Source: RUG572 sp964386385
GTDB lineage: Bacteria; Verrucomicrobiota; Kiritimatiellia; RFP12; UBA1067
Direction: 5' to 3'
DNA length: 64,000 nucleotides
NCBI GenBank assembly: GCA_964386385.1
Contig: CAYLRN010000001.1
Coordinates: forward strand, 124,001 to 188,000
The position numbers were made by a program, and so were the translations under genes. Shown piece by piece: positions 9,841 to 18,062 of the stretch. The notes beneath the pieces are model-generated. The model did not search any database. It saw only the letters and a list, made by a program, of their open reading frames with translations, and was not told the origin of the DNA. Each line of letters begins with the position of its first letter. Within the stretch, counting starts at the first letter, position 1.

Positions 9841-9900
9841 AGCGTCACACTCTACGGACGGACGGCCATGCCGTCAGGCAGACCATGCCGCGGCCGTCCG

Positions 9901-10839
9901 TCAGAAGGAAACCACGTACGGCGAATTCGCGTCAACGCCCGCGCCCTCCGGCGCGACGCCATCCGACCAGAGGAAGTACAGAAGGCCGCCAAGCGCGAAC
10001 AGGACGGCGATCGACGCGACGAGCGACATCGCGGCGAACCATGACGGAACGCCGGCGGACTTCGCCGAGGAAGGCGCGGAGACCGTCTCCATCGGCATTC
10101 CGGGGATGTCCGGAATGTCAGCGATGTCGGCGACGCCGCCATCTGCGGCAGGGGCGGCGGGAGCGGCGGCAGGTCCCATGGAAGGCTTCTTCAGGCCCAT
10201 GCCCGGACGATGCAGTTTGAGGGTGCGCTTCTGCGTCGTAGTCGAGGACTCCGGCTCGGTCGCGGGGGCGGCGGGCGGAACGTCGTCGAGGGGCGCGACG
10301 GGCGGCGGTTCGGCGGCGGCCGCGGGGGCGGCCGGTGCGATCGGCTTGAACGGCGCCGGCTTGATGTCAGTAGGACGGCGCAGCTTGATCGTCTTGAGCG
10401 GCGCCGCGGAGGTCTCCTTGACAGGGGCCACGCCAATCGCGGACTCGAGCGAAATGCGGGACGTCTTGGACTTCGCGGCCTGCTGCTGCGCGGGCGTGAT
10501 GATGCCCTCGGCGATGATGCCGGTCTTGCGCAGAACGGCCTGCGCCGGAATCGGGCCGGTCACGGACTTCAGGTTCTGCGTGGACGACTTCGCCGCAGGG
10601 GTGGCCGGCGCGGGCGCGGCGGCCGGGGCGGACGGAGGACGCGCGCCGCCGACGACGGGCTTGTGGATTGTCGGACGGCGGATGACCGGCTTGAGATGAA
10701 TCGTCTTGGCCGCGGGAGCGGCGGCCGGGGCCGGCGGAACGGCGGCGGCGAGCTGGTCGGCCGCGAACGGCGTTGTCTTCGGCGGAATCGAACCGCCCTC
10801 TTCCGGTGCAATCGGAGTCAATTCAGGTGCGTCTGCCAT
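9901..10839 (-). CDS. Pro/Ala-rich protein with one C-terminal membrane anchor, unknown function
   Basis: A 312-residue protein preceded by a strong SD (AGGAGG, 6 nt). Residues 1-240 are low-complexity Pro/Ala/Lys with a recurring basic module resembling KTIxLKxxxRRPT: KTIHLKPVIRRPTIHKP, KTIKLRRPTDIKP and KRTLKLHRPGMGLKKP. Similar K-T/S starts occur at KSSTQNLKS and KSKTSRISLES. Near residue 270 a single hydrophobic helix (MSLVASIAVLFALGGLLYFL) follows, with a short Gly/Val tail. With no N-terminal signal it is probably a type II or tail-anchored protein whose repetitive arm faces the cytoplasm. It sits 24 nt beyond the end of frr. I do not recognise a family. Confidence 0.75.
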   Translation of the reverse strand: MADAPELTPIAPEEGGSIPPKTTPFAADQLAAAVPPAPAAAPAAKTIHLKPVIRRPTIHKPVVGGARPPSAPAAAPAPATPAAKSSTQNLKSVTGPIPAQAVLRKTGIIAEGIITPAQQQAAKSKTSRISLESAIGVAPVKETSAAPLKTIKLRRPTDIKPAPFKPIAPAAPAAAAEPPPVAPLDDVPPAAPATEPESSTTTQKRTLKLHRPGMGLKKPSMGPAAAPAAPAADGGVADIADIPDIPGMPMETVSAPSSAKSAGVPSWFAAMSLVASIAVLFALGGLLYFLWSDGVAPEGAGVDANSPYVVSF

Positions 10840-10863
10840 TTCGAACCTCCTGGGTGGATAAAA

Positions 10864-11427
10864 TCAAACGGACATCACTTCGGCCTCTTTGGCCTTGAGT
10901 TCGGCGTCGATGCGGGCGATGCCGTCGTCGGTCGCCTTCTGGACCTTTTCAAGGCCCTGCTTCAGGTCGTCTTCGGAAATCTTCTTGTCCTTCTCCATCT
11001 TCTTCAGCGCGTCGTTCGCGTCGCGGCGGACATTGCGCATGGCGATCTTCTGGTCTTCCGCCTGGCGCTTGGCGAGCTTGACGATCTCCTTGCGCCGCTC
11101 TTCGTTGAGCTCGGGAATCGTGATGCGCAGGACCTTGCCGTCCGTCTGCGGCGTGACGCCGAGGTTGGCGGCGAGAATGGCCTTGTTCATTTCCGCGAGG
11201 ACCGTGGGGTCGAACGGGGTGATCTTGATCTGGCGGGCCTCGGGAGTGGAGATCGTGCCCAACGACTTTATGGGCGTGGGCGCGCCGTAGTAGTCGACCT
11301 TGATTCCGTCCACGAGAGCCGGGGACGCCTTGCCCGTGCGGAGACCCGCGAACTGGGACTTGAGCGCGTCAAAACTCTTGGCGATCTTCGATGTGGTGTC
11401 GTTGAGAACTTCTGCAACCGTTTCCAT
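10864..11427 (-). CDS. frr: Ribosome recycling factor
   Basis: At 187 residues this is exactly the usual RRF length. It splits post-termination 70S ribosomes together with EF-G. Characteristic stretches are FAGLRTGKASPALVDGIKVD, YYGAPTPIKSLGTISTPE, IKITPFDPTVLAEMNKAI and, in the C-terminal helix, RREIVKLAK-like KEIVKLAKRQAEDQKIAMRN. The start at 11427 has AAAGGA upstream. It lies 28 nt downstream of pyrH, the widespread bacterial pyrH-frr order, so the two are expected to share a transcript. Confidence 0.98.
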   Translation of the reverse strand: METVAEVLNDTTSKIAKSFDALKSQFAGLRTGKASPALVDGIKVDYYGAPTPIKSLGTISTPEARQIKITPFDPTVLAEMNKAILAANLGVTPQTDGKVLRITIPELNEERRKEIVKLAKRQAEDQKIAMRNVRRDANDALKKMEKDKKISEDDLKQGLEKVQKATDDGIARIDAELKAKEAEVMSV

Positions 11428-11455
11428 GACGTGTTTCCTTTGACCTTGAGAAATT

Positions 11456-12220
11456 TCAGCCCATTTGCGCGGAGGCGCTCTCCGCGACGGCGGAGACCAG
11501 GGTGCCGACCGCCTCGCCGTTGACGACGCGCTCCAGGGCGTCGCCGTCGAAGAAGTCGAACACGATTATCGGGATGTTGTTGTCCATGCAGAGCGCGAAC
11601 GCGGCCGAGTCCATGACCTTGAGATGCTTTTCAAGGGCGGTCTCGTAGTCGAGGGAGCCGTAGCGCTTCGCATTGGGGTCCTTCATCGGGTCGGCGGTGT
11701 AGATGCCGTCCACCTTCGTGGCCTTGAGCAGCGCGTCGGCGCCGATCTCGCTCGCGCGCAGCGCGGCCGCGGAGTCAGTCGAGAAATACGGATTGCCGGT
11801 GCCGCCCGCGAAGACGACGACACGCCCCTTCTCGAAATGGCGGATCGCCTTTCGCTGGATGAACGGCTCGGCGAGCTTCGGCATCTCGATCGACGTCATG
11901 ACGCGCGTGGGGACGCCGATCTGCTCCAGGGCGTTCATCATCGCAAGCCCGTTTATGATCGTGGCGAGCATTCCCATCGAGTCGCCAACGACGCGGTTGA
12001 CGCCGTTCTTCGCGCCGGAAAGGCCGCGGAAGATGTTGCCGCCGCCGAGGACGATGCCGACCTCCACGCCGCAGTCGTGGATCTTCTTGACGCGCTCGGC
12101 CATGAACGCGAGGCGCGACGCGTCGATCGAGTCGCCCGTGTCGCGGTTCTTCAGCACCTCGCCCGAAAGCTTGAGGAGGATTCGTCTGTATTTGAGTTTG
12201 CTTTTCACAGCGTTTGACAT
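11456..12220 (-). CDS. pyrH: UMP kinase
   Basis: UMP kinase of the amino-acid-kinase fold phosphorylates UMP to UDP in pyrimidine synthesis. Family motifs are RRILLKLSGEVL near residue 12, VGIVLGGGNIFRG near 53, GDSMGMLATIINGLAM (about 75-90), VVVFAGGTGNPYFSTDSAAA (about 135-155) and a GIYTADPMKDPNAKRY loop. From the ATG at 12220 the protein is 254 residues, slightly over the norm of about 240. An upstream in-frame ATG at 12247 is less likely because UMP kinases begin close to the KRILLKLSG strand. No rpsB-tsf precedes it, unlike many bacteria; the upstream neighbour is paaK. Confidence 0.97.
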   Translation of the reverse strand: MSNAVKSKLKYRRILLKLSGEVLKNRDTGDSIDASRLAFMAERVKKIHDCGVEVGIVLGGGNIFRGLSGAKNGVNRVVGDSMGMLATIINGLAMMNALEQIGVPTRVMTSIEMPKLAEPFIQRKAIRHFEKGRVVVFAGGTGNPYFSTDSAAALRASEIGADALLKATKVDGIYTADPMKDPNAKRYGSLDYETALEKHLKVMDSAAFALCMDNNIPIIVFDFFDGDALERVVNGEAVGTLVSAVAESASAQMG

Positions 12221-12262
12221 TCTACTGTTTTCCCAGTAAGTGTGCAAGATGGAAAATCGCGT

Positions 12263-13540
12263 CTAGGCGTCAAGGCGCACGACGCGCTTCGCCTTGCCCT
12301 CCGAACGCGGCAGCGAGCCGACCGGGAAGACGTCCCCCTTCGGAAGGAAGCCCAGGCGCTCGCGCAGGTGCTTGGCCACCTGGTGGCCGGTCACTCCGGG
12401 TTCGGCCTCGACGTTGATCGTGACGTCCGTCATGCCGTTCTTCTTTTCGAGGATGATCTGGAACTCGTCCTTCACGCCCGGGATCTCCATCAGGGCCTGC
12501 TCGACCTGGCGCGGGTAGAAGTTGACGCCCTTGACGATCAGCATGTCGTCCGTCCGGCCGGTGATGCGGTCAAGACGCAGATGCGTGCGGCCGCAGGCGC
12601 ATTTTTCGCGTGAGAGGACGCGGGAGACGTCGTGCGTGCGGTAGCGGAGAATCGGCATCGCCTCGCGCGTGAGCGACGTGAAGACGACCTCGCCGTACTC
12701 GCCGTCCGGCACGGGAGCGCCGGTGACCGGATCGACGATTTCCGTCACGTACTGGTCCTCCCACACGTGGATTCCGCAGTGCGCCCCGCAGTCCTGCCCG
12801 GTCGTGCCGATGCCGCCCGTCTCCGTCATGCCGTAGATGTCGAAGCACTCGATGTGGAGACGCCGTTCGATCCGCCGGCGGAGTTCGTCGGAAAAGGTCT
12901 CGCTTCCGAAGATGCCGACTTTCAGCGACGGAATGTCGTGGTCGCCCGACGGGTCGGCGTCAAGCTTTTCGATGAGACGCGGCACGTAGCTGACGACGCT
13001 GCAGAAGCCCTTCACGCCGAAATCGCGCATGAGCCTGATCTGCCGCTCGGTGTTGCCGCTGGACGCCGGCACGCAGAAGAGCCGCGCCGCCCTGCATCCG
13101 TGGTAGCATCCGAAGCCGCCGTTGAAGAGGCCGAACGTCGGCATGATCTGGAATGCGTCGCCCGCCTCAAGCCCGGCCATCGTGAAGCACCGCGCCATGC
13201 AGTCTCCCCACTGGACGAGGTCTCTCTGCGTGTAGGCCATCACCACGGGGGTGCCGGTGGAGCCGGACGACTGGTGGAACTCCAGCACCTCGCGCCGGTC
13301 GACCGTGAGCATCTTCAGCGGATAGGCGTCGCGGAAGTCGTCCTTCGTCATGAACGGCAGACGCGACAGGTCGTCCAGCGACGCCACCGCCGCCGGACCG
13401 TCCACGCCGCCGCGCTTCAGCCATGCGCGCCCCCAGCCGCCATTCCACATCCGCACAAGGGATGCCCGAAGGCCGGCCAGCTGCACGGCCGCGAGCTCGT
13501 CGCGGCTCATCGTTTCGACTTTCCTGTTCCAAAATTCCAT
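12263..13540 (-). CDS. paaK: Phenylacetate-CoA ligase (PaaK-like adenylate-forming enzyme)
   Basis: A 425-residue member of the ANL superfamily, forming acyl-CoA via an acyl-adenylate. It has the P-loop FHQSSGSTGTPVV near residue 90, the A5 motif DIYGMTETGG near 235, and the A8-like VNFYPRQVEQALMEIPG in the C-terminal lid. Length and the Cys-rich REKCACGRTH stretch (about residues 310-320), typical for PaaK zinc sites, agree with the phenylacetate/indoleacetate-CoA ligase family. In gut anaerobes such enzymes activate arylacetates from amino-acid fermentation; the exact acid is inferred. SD GGAGAAGAAG precedes the start and an extended -10 lies about 30 nt upstream. Confidence 0.93.
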   Translation of the reverse strand: MEFWNRKVETMSRDELAAVQLAGLRASLVRMWNGGWGRAWLKRGGVDGPAAVASLDDLSRLPFMTKDDFRDAYPLKMLTVDRREVLEFHQSSGSTGTPVVMAYTQRDLVQWGDCMARCFTMAGLEAGDAFQIMPTFGLFNGGFGCYHGCRAARLFCVPASSGNTERQIRLMRDFGVKGFCSVVSYVPRLIEKLDADPSGDHDIPSLKVGIFGSETFSDELRRRIERRLHIECFDIYGMTETGGIGTTGQDCGAHCGIHVWEDQYVTEIVDPVTGAPVPDGEYGEVVFTSLTREAMPILRYRTHDVSRVLSREKCACGRTHLRLDRITGRTDDMLIVKGVNFYPRQVEQALMEIPGVKDEFQIILEKKNGMTDVTINVEAEPGVTGHQVAKHLRERLGFLPKGDVFPVGSLPRSEGKAKRVVRLDA

Positions 13541-13565
13541 CTTCTTCTCCGAATTTCAAGTGTAG

Positions 13566-13574
13566 AATATAGCA
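13566..13574 (-). promoter_or_regulatory. Extended -10 promoter of paaK
   Basis: On the minus strand the sequence reads TGCTATATT, an extended -10 (TGn plus TATATT), 25 nt upstream of the paaK start and before its SD GGAGAAGAAG. I see no convincing -35, as is common with extended -10 promoters. Confidence 0.5.
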
Positions 13575-13599
13575 AAAACGGCAGTGGGATTCACTCCAA

Positions 13600-13916
13600 A
13601 AATGAAGTCCTTGAATCGCGCGGGGCCGCAGGGGCTTCATGCGGCGGTTGAGCCGCCGTACGGCATTGTAGCCGCCGATGACGCCGTAGTGGTTCTGGTT
13701 GGGCGGAGAAGGCGCGTCCGCGACGTCCATCACAGTCCGCCACGAGCCGTCAATGCCAGTCGCGCTCGTCTCGACAGTCCAGGCGCGGGACGACCCATGG
13801 TCCCAGGCGGTCCAGAAGTTGAGACCGTCGATTGCGGCCATGCCGTCCGCGAAACGCCCGGTCGCCTCCTGCCATGTCGCCCGGTCGCCGCAACGGCGAC
13901 GGCGCGTGAGGACACA
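13600..13916 (-). pseudogene. Remnant of a secreted/discoidin-like coding sequence
   Basis: In one minus-strand frame this stretch encodes coherent protein-like sequence (ATWQEATGRFADGMAA, FWTAWDHGSSRAWTVETS, GIDGSWRTVMDVADAP, NQNHYGVIGGYNAV). It has no start, no SD, no proper end and no family-length domain. The Trp-rich pattern RAWTVETS..GIDGSWRTV resembles F5/8 type C (discoidin) or similar carbohydrate-binding repeats, but this is only an impression. It lies directly beside the 3' end of the restriction-modification block, so it is probably the debris of a gene cut by that insertion or by later deletion. Confidence 0.4.
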
Positions 13917-13920
13917 TACC

Positions 13921-15122
13921 CTATTCAAATCTTGCGTCGATTCCGCTTCTGATGGACATGAAGTCATTTTGCGGGATGTTACGAAAATGGTCAACGTCGA
14001 AACCAACGTCAAGCACAAAGGCAAGTTTGTCGAACGAGTAGAACCCCGGCGTTCCATAGCCCATCATGACGTTCTTGCGGACGATCTCATTCTTCGCAAG
14101 GAGGCAGAAATACTGAAACTCCGGATCGACCTTTGACGTGTTGTTGTTGGATGCGCCAAAGTGAAGTGCTGCGTTGGCGTAAGCGCGATGATGTTTTCGG
14201 CAAAGACGGCAATGTCCGGGAATTCGCTGCGCGGGAAAACGTGGTGCATCTGCGTGGCCTCGCCACACGAATGCTTTCCAAGGACTTCCGAACGCCCTCC
14301 GTTGAACTCCTTGTTGAAACTCTTAACTTCGTCCATCGCCTTCGCGGTGAAGTACGCTTCCGACGGCTGCGGACGCTCCTTGGCATAGTCGCACCTTGCG
14401 ACGTCCTTTGGCTTGCTCATGTCGCGCCAGTTCCCGCGATTGTAATTCAACAGGCTGAAGGTCATGTTCATCGGGGACATCCTTCCTGCCACAGTTCCCG
14501 CCGTATGGTAGCGGCACGCAAGCGGATTCAGCACCTTGGCGAAAATGCGGTTCGCCTCGACCGTCGTGCGAATTGGCGTATGGCTCTTGCAGAACGCGGC
14601 GAAACCCTCCTTCATCTCGTAGAAGTTCCTCTTCGTCCGCTGGTCAATAAACGTCGCGAACAGATCCCATATCCCGCTGTCGCGAAGTGTCTTTTCGATG
14701 TAGAGGTAGAGGAAAGTGTATGCGTTCCAGTCATTGCGGGCAAGAAACGACAAAACATCAGCATTCACGACCTCGAACTGAATCGTGTTGTTCACCTTGC
14801 CGTTTTCTTTGAGTACCCCCGCCGCAGCAAGCATCTTCAGTGGCTGGCGGAAGAACTTGTTGTACTCGTCAATGGTGGAGCGAATGAGCGGGGCGGGCTT
14901 CCCGAAGAACTGCTGGACTTTTGCGACTGCGAAATCGCTTTTCCACACGTCTGGCGACTGGAAGACCTTCCTCCCCGATTCGCGCACGTATTCAAGAACG
15001 CATTCGGAAACGAAACTGACCTCGTCGGGAGCGCACTTCTGGTCTATCCATCTGCCGTTCCCGGTCTGTCGGACGTCATACGCGTGCTCGTCAAAAAACT
15101 GCTTGAGAAGGTTTTCAGTCAT
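13921..15122 (-). pseudogene. HNH restriction endonuclease, Alw26I/Eco31I/Esp3I-like, frameshifted
   Basis: The intact frame runs from 15122 for 325 sensible residues, then reads out of register and stops at 14064. From about 14148 the coding sense continues in the next frame (NNNTSKVDPEFQYFCLLAK and onward) to a TAG at 13921, so one base appears lost between the codons for AHP and NNNT. The full protein would be about 400 residues. The HNH core is before the lesion: QMHHVFPRSEFP (His293, His294), FAENIIALTP (Asn310) and TQHF (His319). This core and the neighbouring fused methyltransferase match the Alw26I/Eco31I/Esp3I type IIS family (targets containing GTCTC); specificity here is inferred. 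Its ATG overlaps the methyltransferase stop by 8 nt. Confidence 0.8.
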
Positions 15123-17634
15123 CGTTCAACGCTCCGAAGAAGAAGACGCTGGTCTTGTCGATGTTGATGGACTGGGTTGAATGGTTGCGAGCGATGGCGT
15201 AGAACCGGCGGAACTCGTCTGTCGCGAAATACGCCATCTGCCTTTCCGACAATCTCACTCCGTCATTCGGTACAAGGACGGCCACCGATCCGTCGGGAAT
15301 CCACCGCCCCGTGTTGCGGATGACCCTTGGATTGTACGTCATGTTCGGAGAGAGATAGACCGAACTGTCGCCGACGTATCTGTAGATTGCGCAGTTCTTC
15401 GCGCACTCCTCGTCTATGAAAGCATCGTACCCGGCAATGTCCACCACGCTTCCGTCGTCGGCTATGTTCCGCGCCTTCAGGACGCGAATCCGGTTGTCGC
15501 CCGATTCGGAGGCAAGCATCCTCTTCGTGATCTGCCTGTCGCGGACGACGGAGAAGACTCCGAAGCGAAGTTTGTCCGCCACCTCGTCGAACCCCTTGTC
15601 GCGGTAGATGATGAAATACGGAAACCGCCGGTCGGTGACGTAATGCTGCTCCACGGCGTCCATGCGGTTGTACTTCATGCTGTAGACAAGCGTCTCGCCC
15701 GGCGACTTCCTCGGTTCAACCATCAGGCACATGGTCTCGATGGAGACGCCGGAAAAGCCATATCGCCCGAAGTCGAGAATAGCCGCGATGCGGCTGCGCC
15801 GCAGGAGTTCCCGCGTCGCCGCGTATTCGTCCGTCGTCAGCAGCGTCTTGTTCAGGACGAGCGCGACGAATCCGCCTATCGCCATGCATTTCTCAAGAAA
15901 GAGTTCGGCGACGTCCTTCGTGTCGCGATTGACGTTGTGCGCAAGTACGCCCTCGTACCGCGTCAAGTCTCCTCGAAGCTTCGAGAAAGGCGGATTGCCG
16001 ACGACAAGGTCGTATCGGCAGTCGAATTCGCGCGTCAGGAAGTCGTCGCATATCACGTTGACGCTAAAATTCGCGGGGATTCCAATCTTGGCGAGCAGAA
16101 GACGGAGAAGGCCTATGCTCGTCTCGTCTATGTCGAGAACGTCGAGTTCGACGTGCGGGACGGACGAATACCGCTTGAAAAGGAATGGCAGAAAGTTTCC
16201 CACGCCGACGGACGGCTCGAGGATGCGGATGCACTGCTTTCCGAACTCCGGCAGATGGTTCATGACGTCGTTGACGATGAACTTGTTCGTGTAGAACGCC
16301 TCGTTTTCCTCGCGCCTCGCGTTGCAGAGCTCCGCAATCCGCATCATGGCGGAAACCGGCAGGTCAAGCGGGTTTTCATCGACGAACGAGGAGAGTTTTC
16401 CGCCGTCGGACAGTCCGTACGCTTCGATGGTCCTGTTCAGCTGCGCGGGCGACTGTCTCCCGTTGAGGAGGCGCATCCTAATCCCCGCCGCGATCTGCCT
16501 TACGATTTCAGTCGGCACGGCCTCGCCAAGGCACTGGCGGATGTTCGTCTCGTGAGCCTTGTAGACGCGACGCTTCTCGTCCGCCGACAGGGCGTTCAAC
16601 TCGCGCAAGTCCATCGACATCCACTTGAAATCGCGGGGAATCGCCATCATCTGCATGAGTTCGCGGATGCTGAAGACCCGGTCTTCCACTGGATGAAGGG
16701 TGTTCTGCGCGGCGAGCTGGTCGTTGCGCGTGTGGACGCACTGGACGAACCTGTCCCATTTCTGTCGCGTGTACTTGTCGCGGTTCTTCCTGATGTTCTC
16801 CACTCGCTCGCCGTTCACGACCCGATGTGGCCGCCGTTCCGGATCTGCGTTGTCGAAAGCAGACTCGCCTTCGCGAAGTCCATGGATCCACGGACGCATC
16901 CGCTCGTCGTAAGTCCTGAACGCATGGTAGAAGTCGCCGTCCGAAATCTGCCCCCATTCAAGCGGCTCGAATCCGCCTATCACGTCGCGCAGCGTAGGCT
17001 CGCGGCGGAACGCGGGGAAAAGGTCGTATGGTACGAACCAGTTGCGGCAGTCGCGGTCGACTCCGATGACAAGCGTCCGCGTCCGGGAGGAGTTCGAGCC
17101 GTAGTTCATGAAGTTCAGGACGCGGGCGGAGATGACGTAGTCGCCGCCAAGGCTCTGCTGGATGAAGCGTCCGATGGGCATCGTCTCGCCGCTGCGGTCG
17201 ACGCAGAGCGCCTTCATGAACGCCTGGACGTTCTCGAAGACGAACACGCGGGGGCGTATCCTCCTGACGATTTCAACAGACTCGACCACGAGGCTGTTGC
17301 GCCTTATCTCGCCAGAGGTCTTCTTGTGGTTGATCACGCTGATGCCCTGGCAAGGCGGCGTCGCCATGACGACGTCTACCCTGTCGTTGCCAAGCCCGGC
17401 CCATCTGCCGACTTCGGCGTAGATCCTCTCCTTTACCTCGGCGGTGGAGACGTCGCCCCCGACGTAGCCCGAATCAAAACGGCACTTGCCGTTCGCGCGC
17501 TGGACGTCAAGACGGCGACCGACGATCTCGTTCGTGGCGACGCACTCGAATCCCTCCATCTTGAAACCATGGCAGCCGACGCCGGCGGAACTGAAGAGGG
17601 AGACGTACGTCAGCGTGTTCCCGCGCTTCAGCAT
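15115..17634 (-). CDS. Fused m5C and m6A DNA methyltransferase of a type IIS restriction system
   Basis: An 839-residue protein with two complete methyltransferases. Residues 1-390 are a C5-cytosine enzyme: motif I SLFSSAGVGCHGF, catalytic ATPPCQGIS with Cys95, motif VI VFENVQAF, motif VIII NSSRTRTLVIGVDR and motif X near GEAVPTEIVRQIAAGIR. Residues 440-839 are an N6-adenine enzyme: FYTNKFIVNDVM, SAM-binding ILEPSVGVGNFLPF and catalytic VVGNPPFSKL (547-550). Alw26I, Eco31I and Esp3I modifiers are known to methylate cytosine on one strand and adenine on the other of an asymmetric site; here both activities sit on one chain. The nuclease gene follows with an overlapping start. Codon use looks less GC-rich than the neighbours, suggesting transfer. 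Confidence 0.9.
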   Translation of the reverse strand: MLKRGNTLTYVSLFSSAGVGCHGFKMEGFECVATNEIVGRRLDVQRANGKCRFDSGYVGGDVSTAEVKERIYAEVGRWAGLGNDRVDVVMATPPCQGISVINHKKTSGEIRRNSLVVESVEIVRRIRPRVFVFENVQAFMKALCVDRSGETMPIGRFIQQSLGGDYVISARVLNFMNYGSNSSRTRTLVIGVDRDCRNWFVPYDLFPAFRREPTLRDVIGGFEPLEWGQISDGDFYHAFRTYDERMRPWIHGLREGESAFDNADPERRPHRVVNGERVENIRKNRDKYTRQKWDRFVQCVHTRNDQLAAQNTLHPVEDRVFSIRELMQMMAIPRDFKWMSMDLRELNALSADEKRRVYKAHETNIRQCLGEAVPTEIVRQIAAGIRMRLLNGRQSPAQLNRTIEAYGLSDGGKLSSFVDENPLDLPVSAMMRIAELCNARREENEAFYTNKFIVNDVMNHLPEFGKQCIRILEPSVGVGNFLPFLFKRYSSVPHVELDVLDIDETSIGLLRLLLAKIGIPANFSVNVICDDFLTREFDCRYDLVVGNPPFSKLRGDLTRYEGVLAHNVNRDTKDVAELFLEKCMAIGGFVALVLNKTLLTTDEYAATRELLRRSRIAAILDFGRYGFSGVSIETMCLMVEPRKSPGETLVYSMKYNRMDAVEQHYVTDRRFPYFIIYRDKGFDEVADKLRFGVFSVVRDRQITKRMLASESGDNRIRVLKARNIADDGSVVDIAGYDAFIDEECAKNCAIYRYVGDSSVYLSPNMTYNPRVIRNTGRWIPDGSVAVLVPNDGVRLSERQMAYFATDEFRRFYAIARNHSTQSINIDKTSVFFFGALNDD

Positions 17635-17762
17635 GGACTGCGCCTCCCGACTCCACGCGACAAGCCAGCGAACGGCAGGATGCAGTCCGCCTTGCCGACG
17701 TGCGTGTAGCCGGCCTTCCGCAGTTCCTCGAACGTGTAGATGTCTGTCGTGATCTTTTCCAT
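17628..17762 (-). pseudogene. N-terminal stub of an AAA-ATPase/PD-(D/E)XK protein
   Basis: The 44-codon frame encodes MEKITTDIYTFEELRKAGY then THVGKADCILPFAGLSRG and stops a few codons later, overlapping the methyltransferase start. This opening closely resembles the start of AAA-ATPase_like (PF09820) proteins, whose first 20 residues read like I.Y.F..LR..GY.YVDKT. The P-loop that should follow is absent, so the gene has been cut exactly where the restriction-modification block begins. It has its own TGGTATAAT promoter 6 nt before the ATG. Confidence 0.5.
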
Positions 17763-17768
17763 GCGGGC

Positions 17769-17777
17769 ATTATACCA
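17769..17777 (-). promoter_or_regulatory. Extended -10 promoter, leaderless geometry
   Basis: Minus strand TGGTATAAT ends 6 nt before the ATG at 17762, so transcription should begin at or next to the start codon. It now fires towards the methyltransferase gene and could drive the restriction-modification operon. Confidence 0.55.
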
Positions 17778-17829
17778 TTTCGATTGCGCCACCACCACAC
17801 GTGCAAGGACGCGCTCAATGCAGGAGTGA

Positions 17830-18012
17830 ATGTGCAACGCGCCGCCACTGGTCAATGCGGCCGGCGTTCGTCCGCTCTTCGGGAATGCGCGGAGGCCGAG
17901 GAAGTTGAGAATGACGACGAGGATCGTCTGCCGGGTCTGCTCGTTCTGCCTGTCGGTTAGGTCGTAGGGGATGTTCGCGAAGAGGTCTCCAGGACAGGGG
18001 CGTTCTCGTTCT
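17830..18012 (-). pseudogene. C-terminal fragment of an AAA-ATPase/PD-(D/E)XK (PDDEXK_9-like) protein
   Basis: One minus-strand frame reads GDLFANIPYDLTDRQNEQT then RQTILVVILNFLGLRAF. This matches the region of AAA-ATPase_like/PDDEXK_9 proteins just before the nuclease core, with the pattern LFA.IPYDL....E..Y...I..I...LGL. An in-frame TGA lies about 20 nt upstream of it, and the frame runs into unrelated sequence downstream, so this is a decayed piece. Together with the stub at 17628-17762 it shows that one or two genes of this family stood here. Confidence 0.5.
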
Positions 18013-18062
18013 TGTCATTGCCGTTTTGAAGTGTGGCAAGTGTGATGGCGTAACGATTCTTG

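Noticed and set aside
15181..17709. 842-codon plus-strand open frame opposite the methyltransferase
   Set aside because: The minus strand encodes all methyltransferase motifs; the opposite frame has no recognisable domain.
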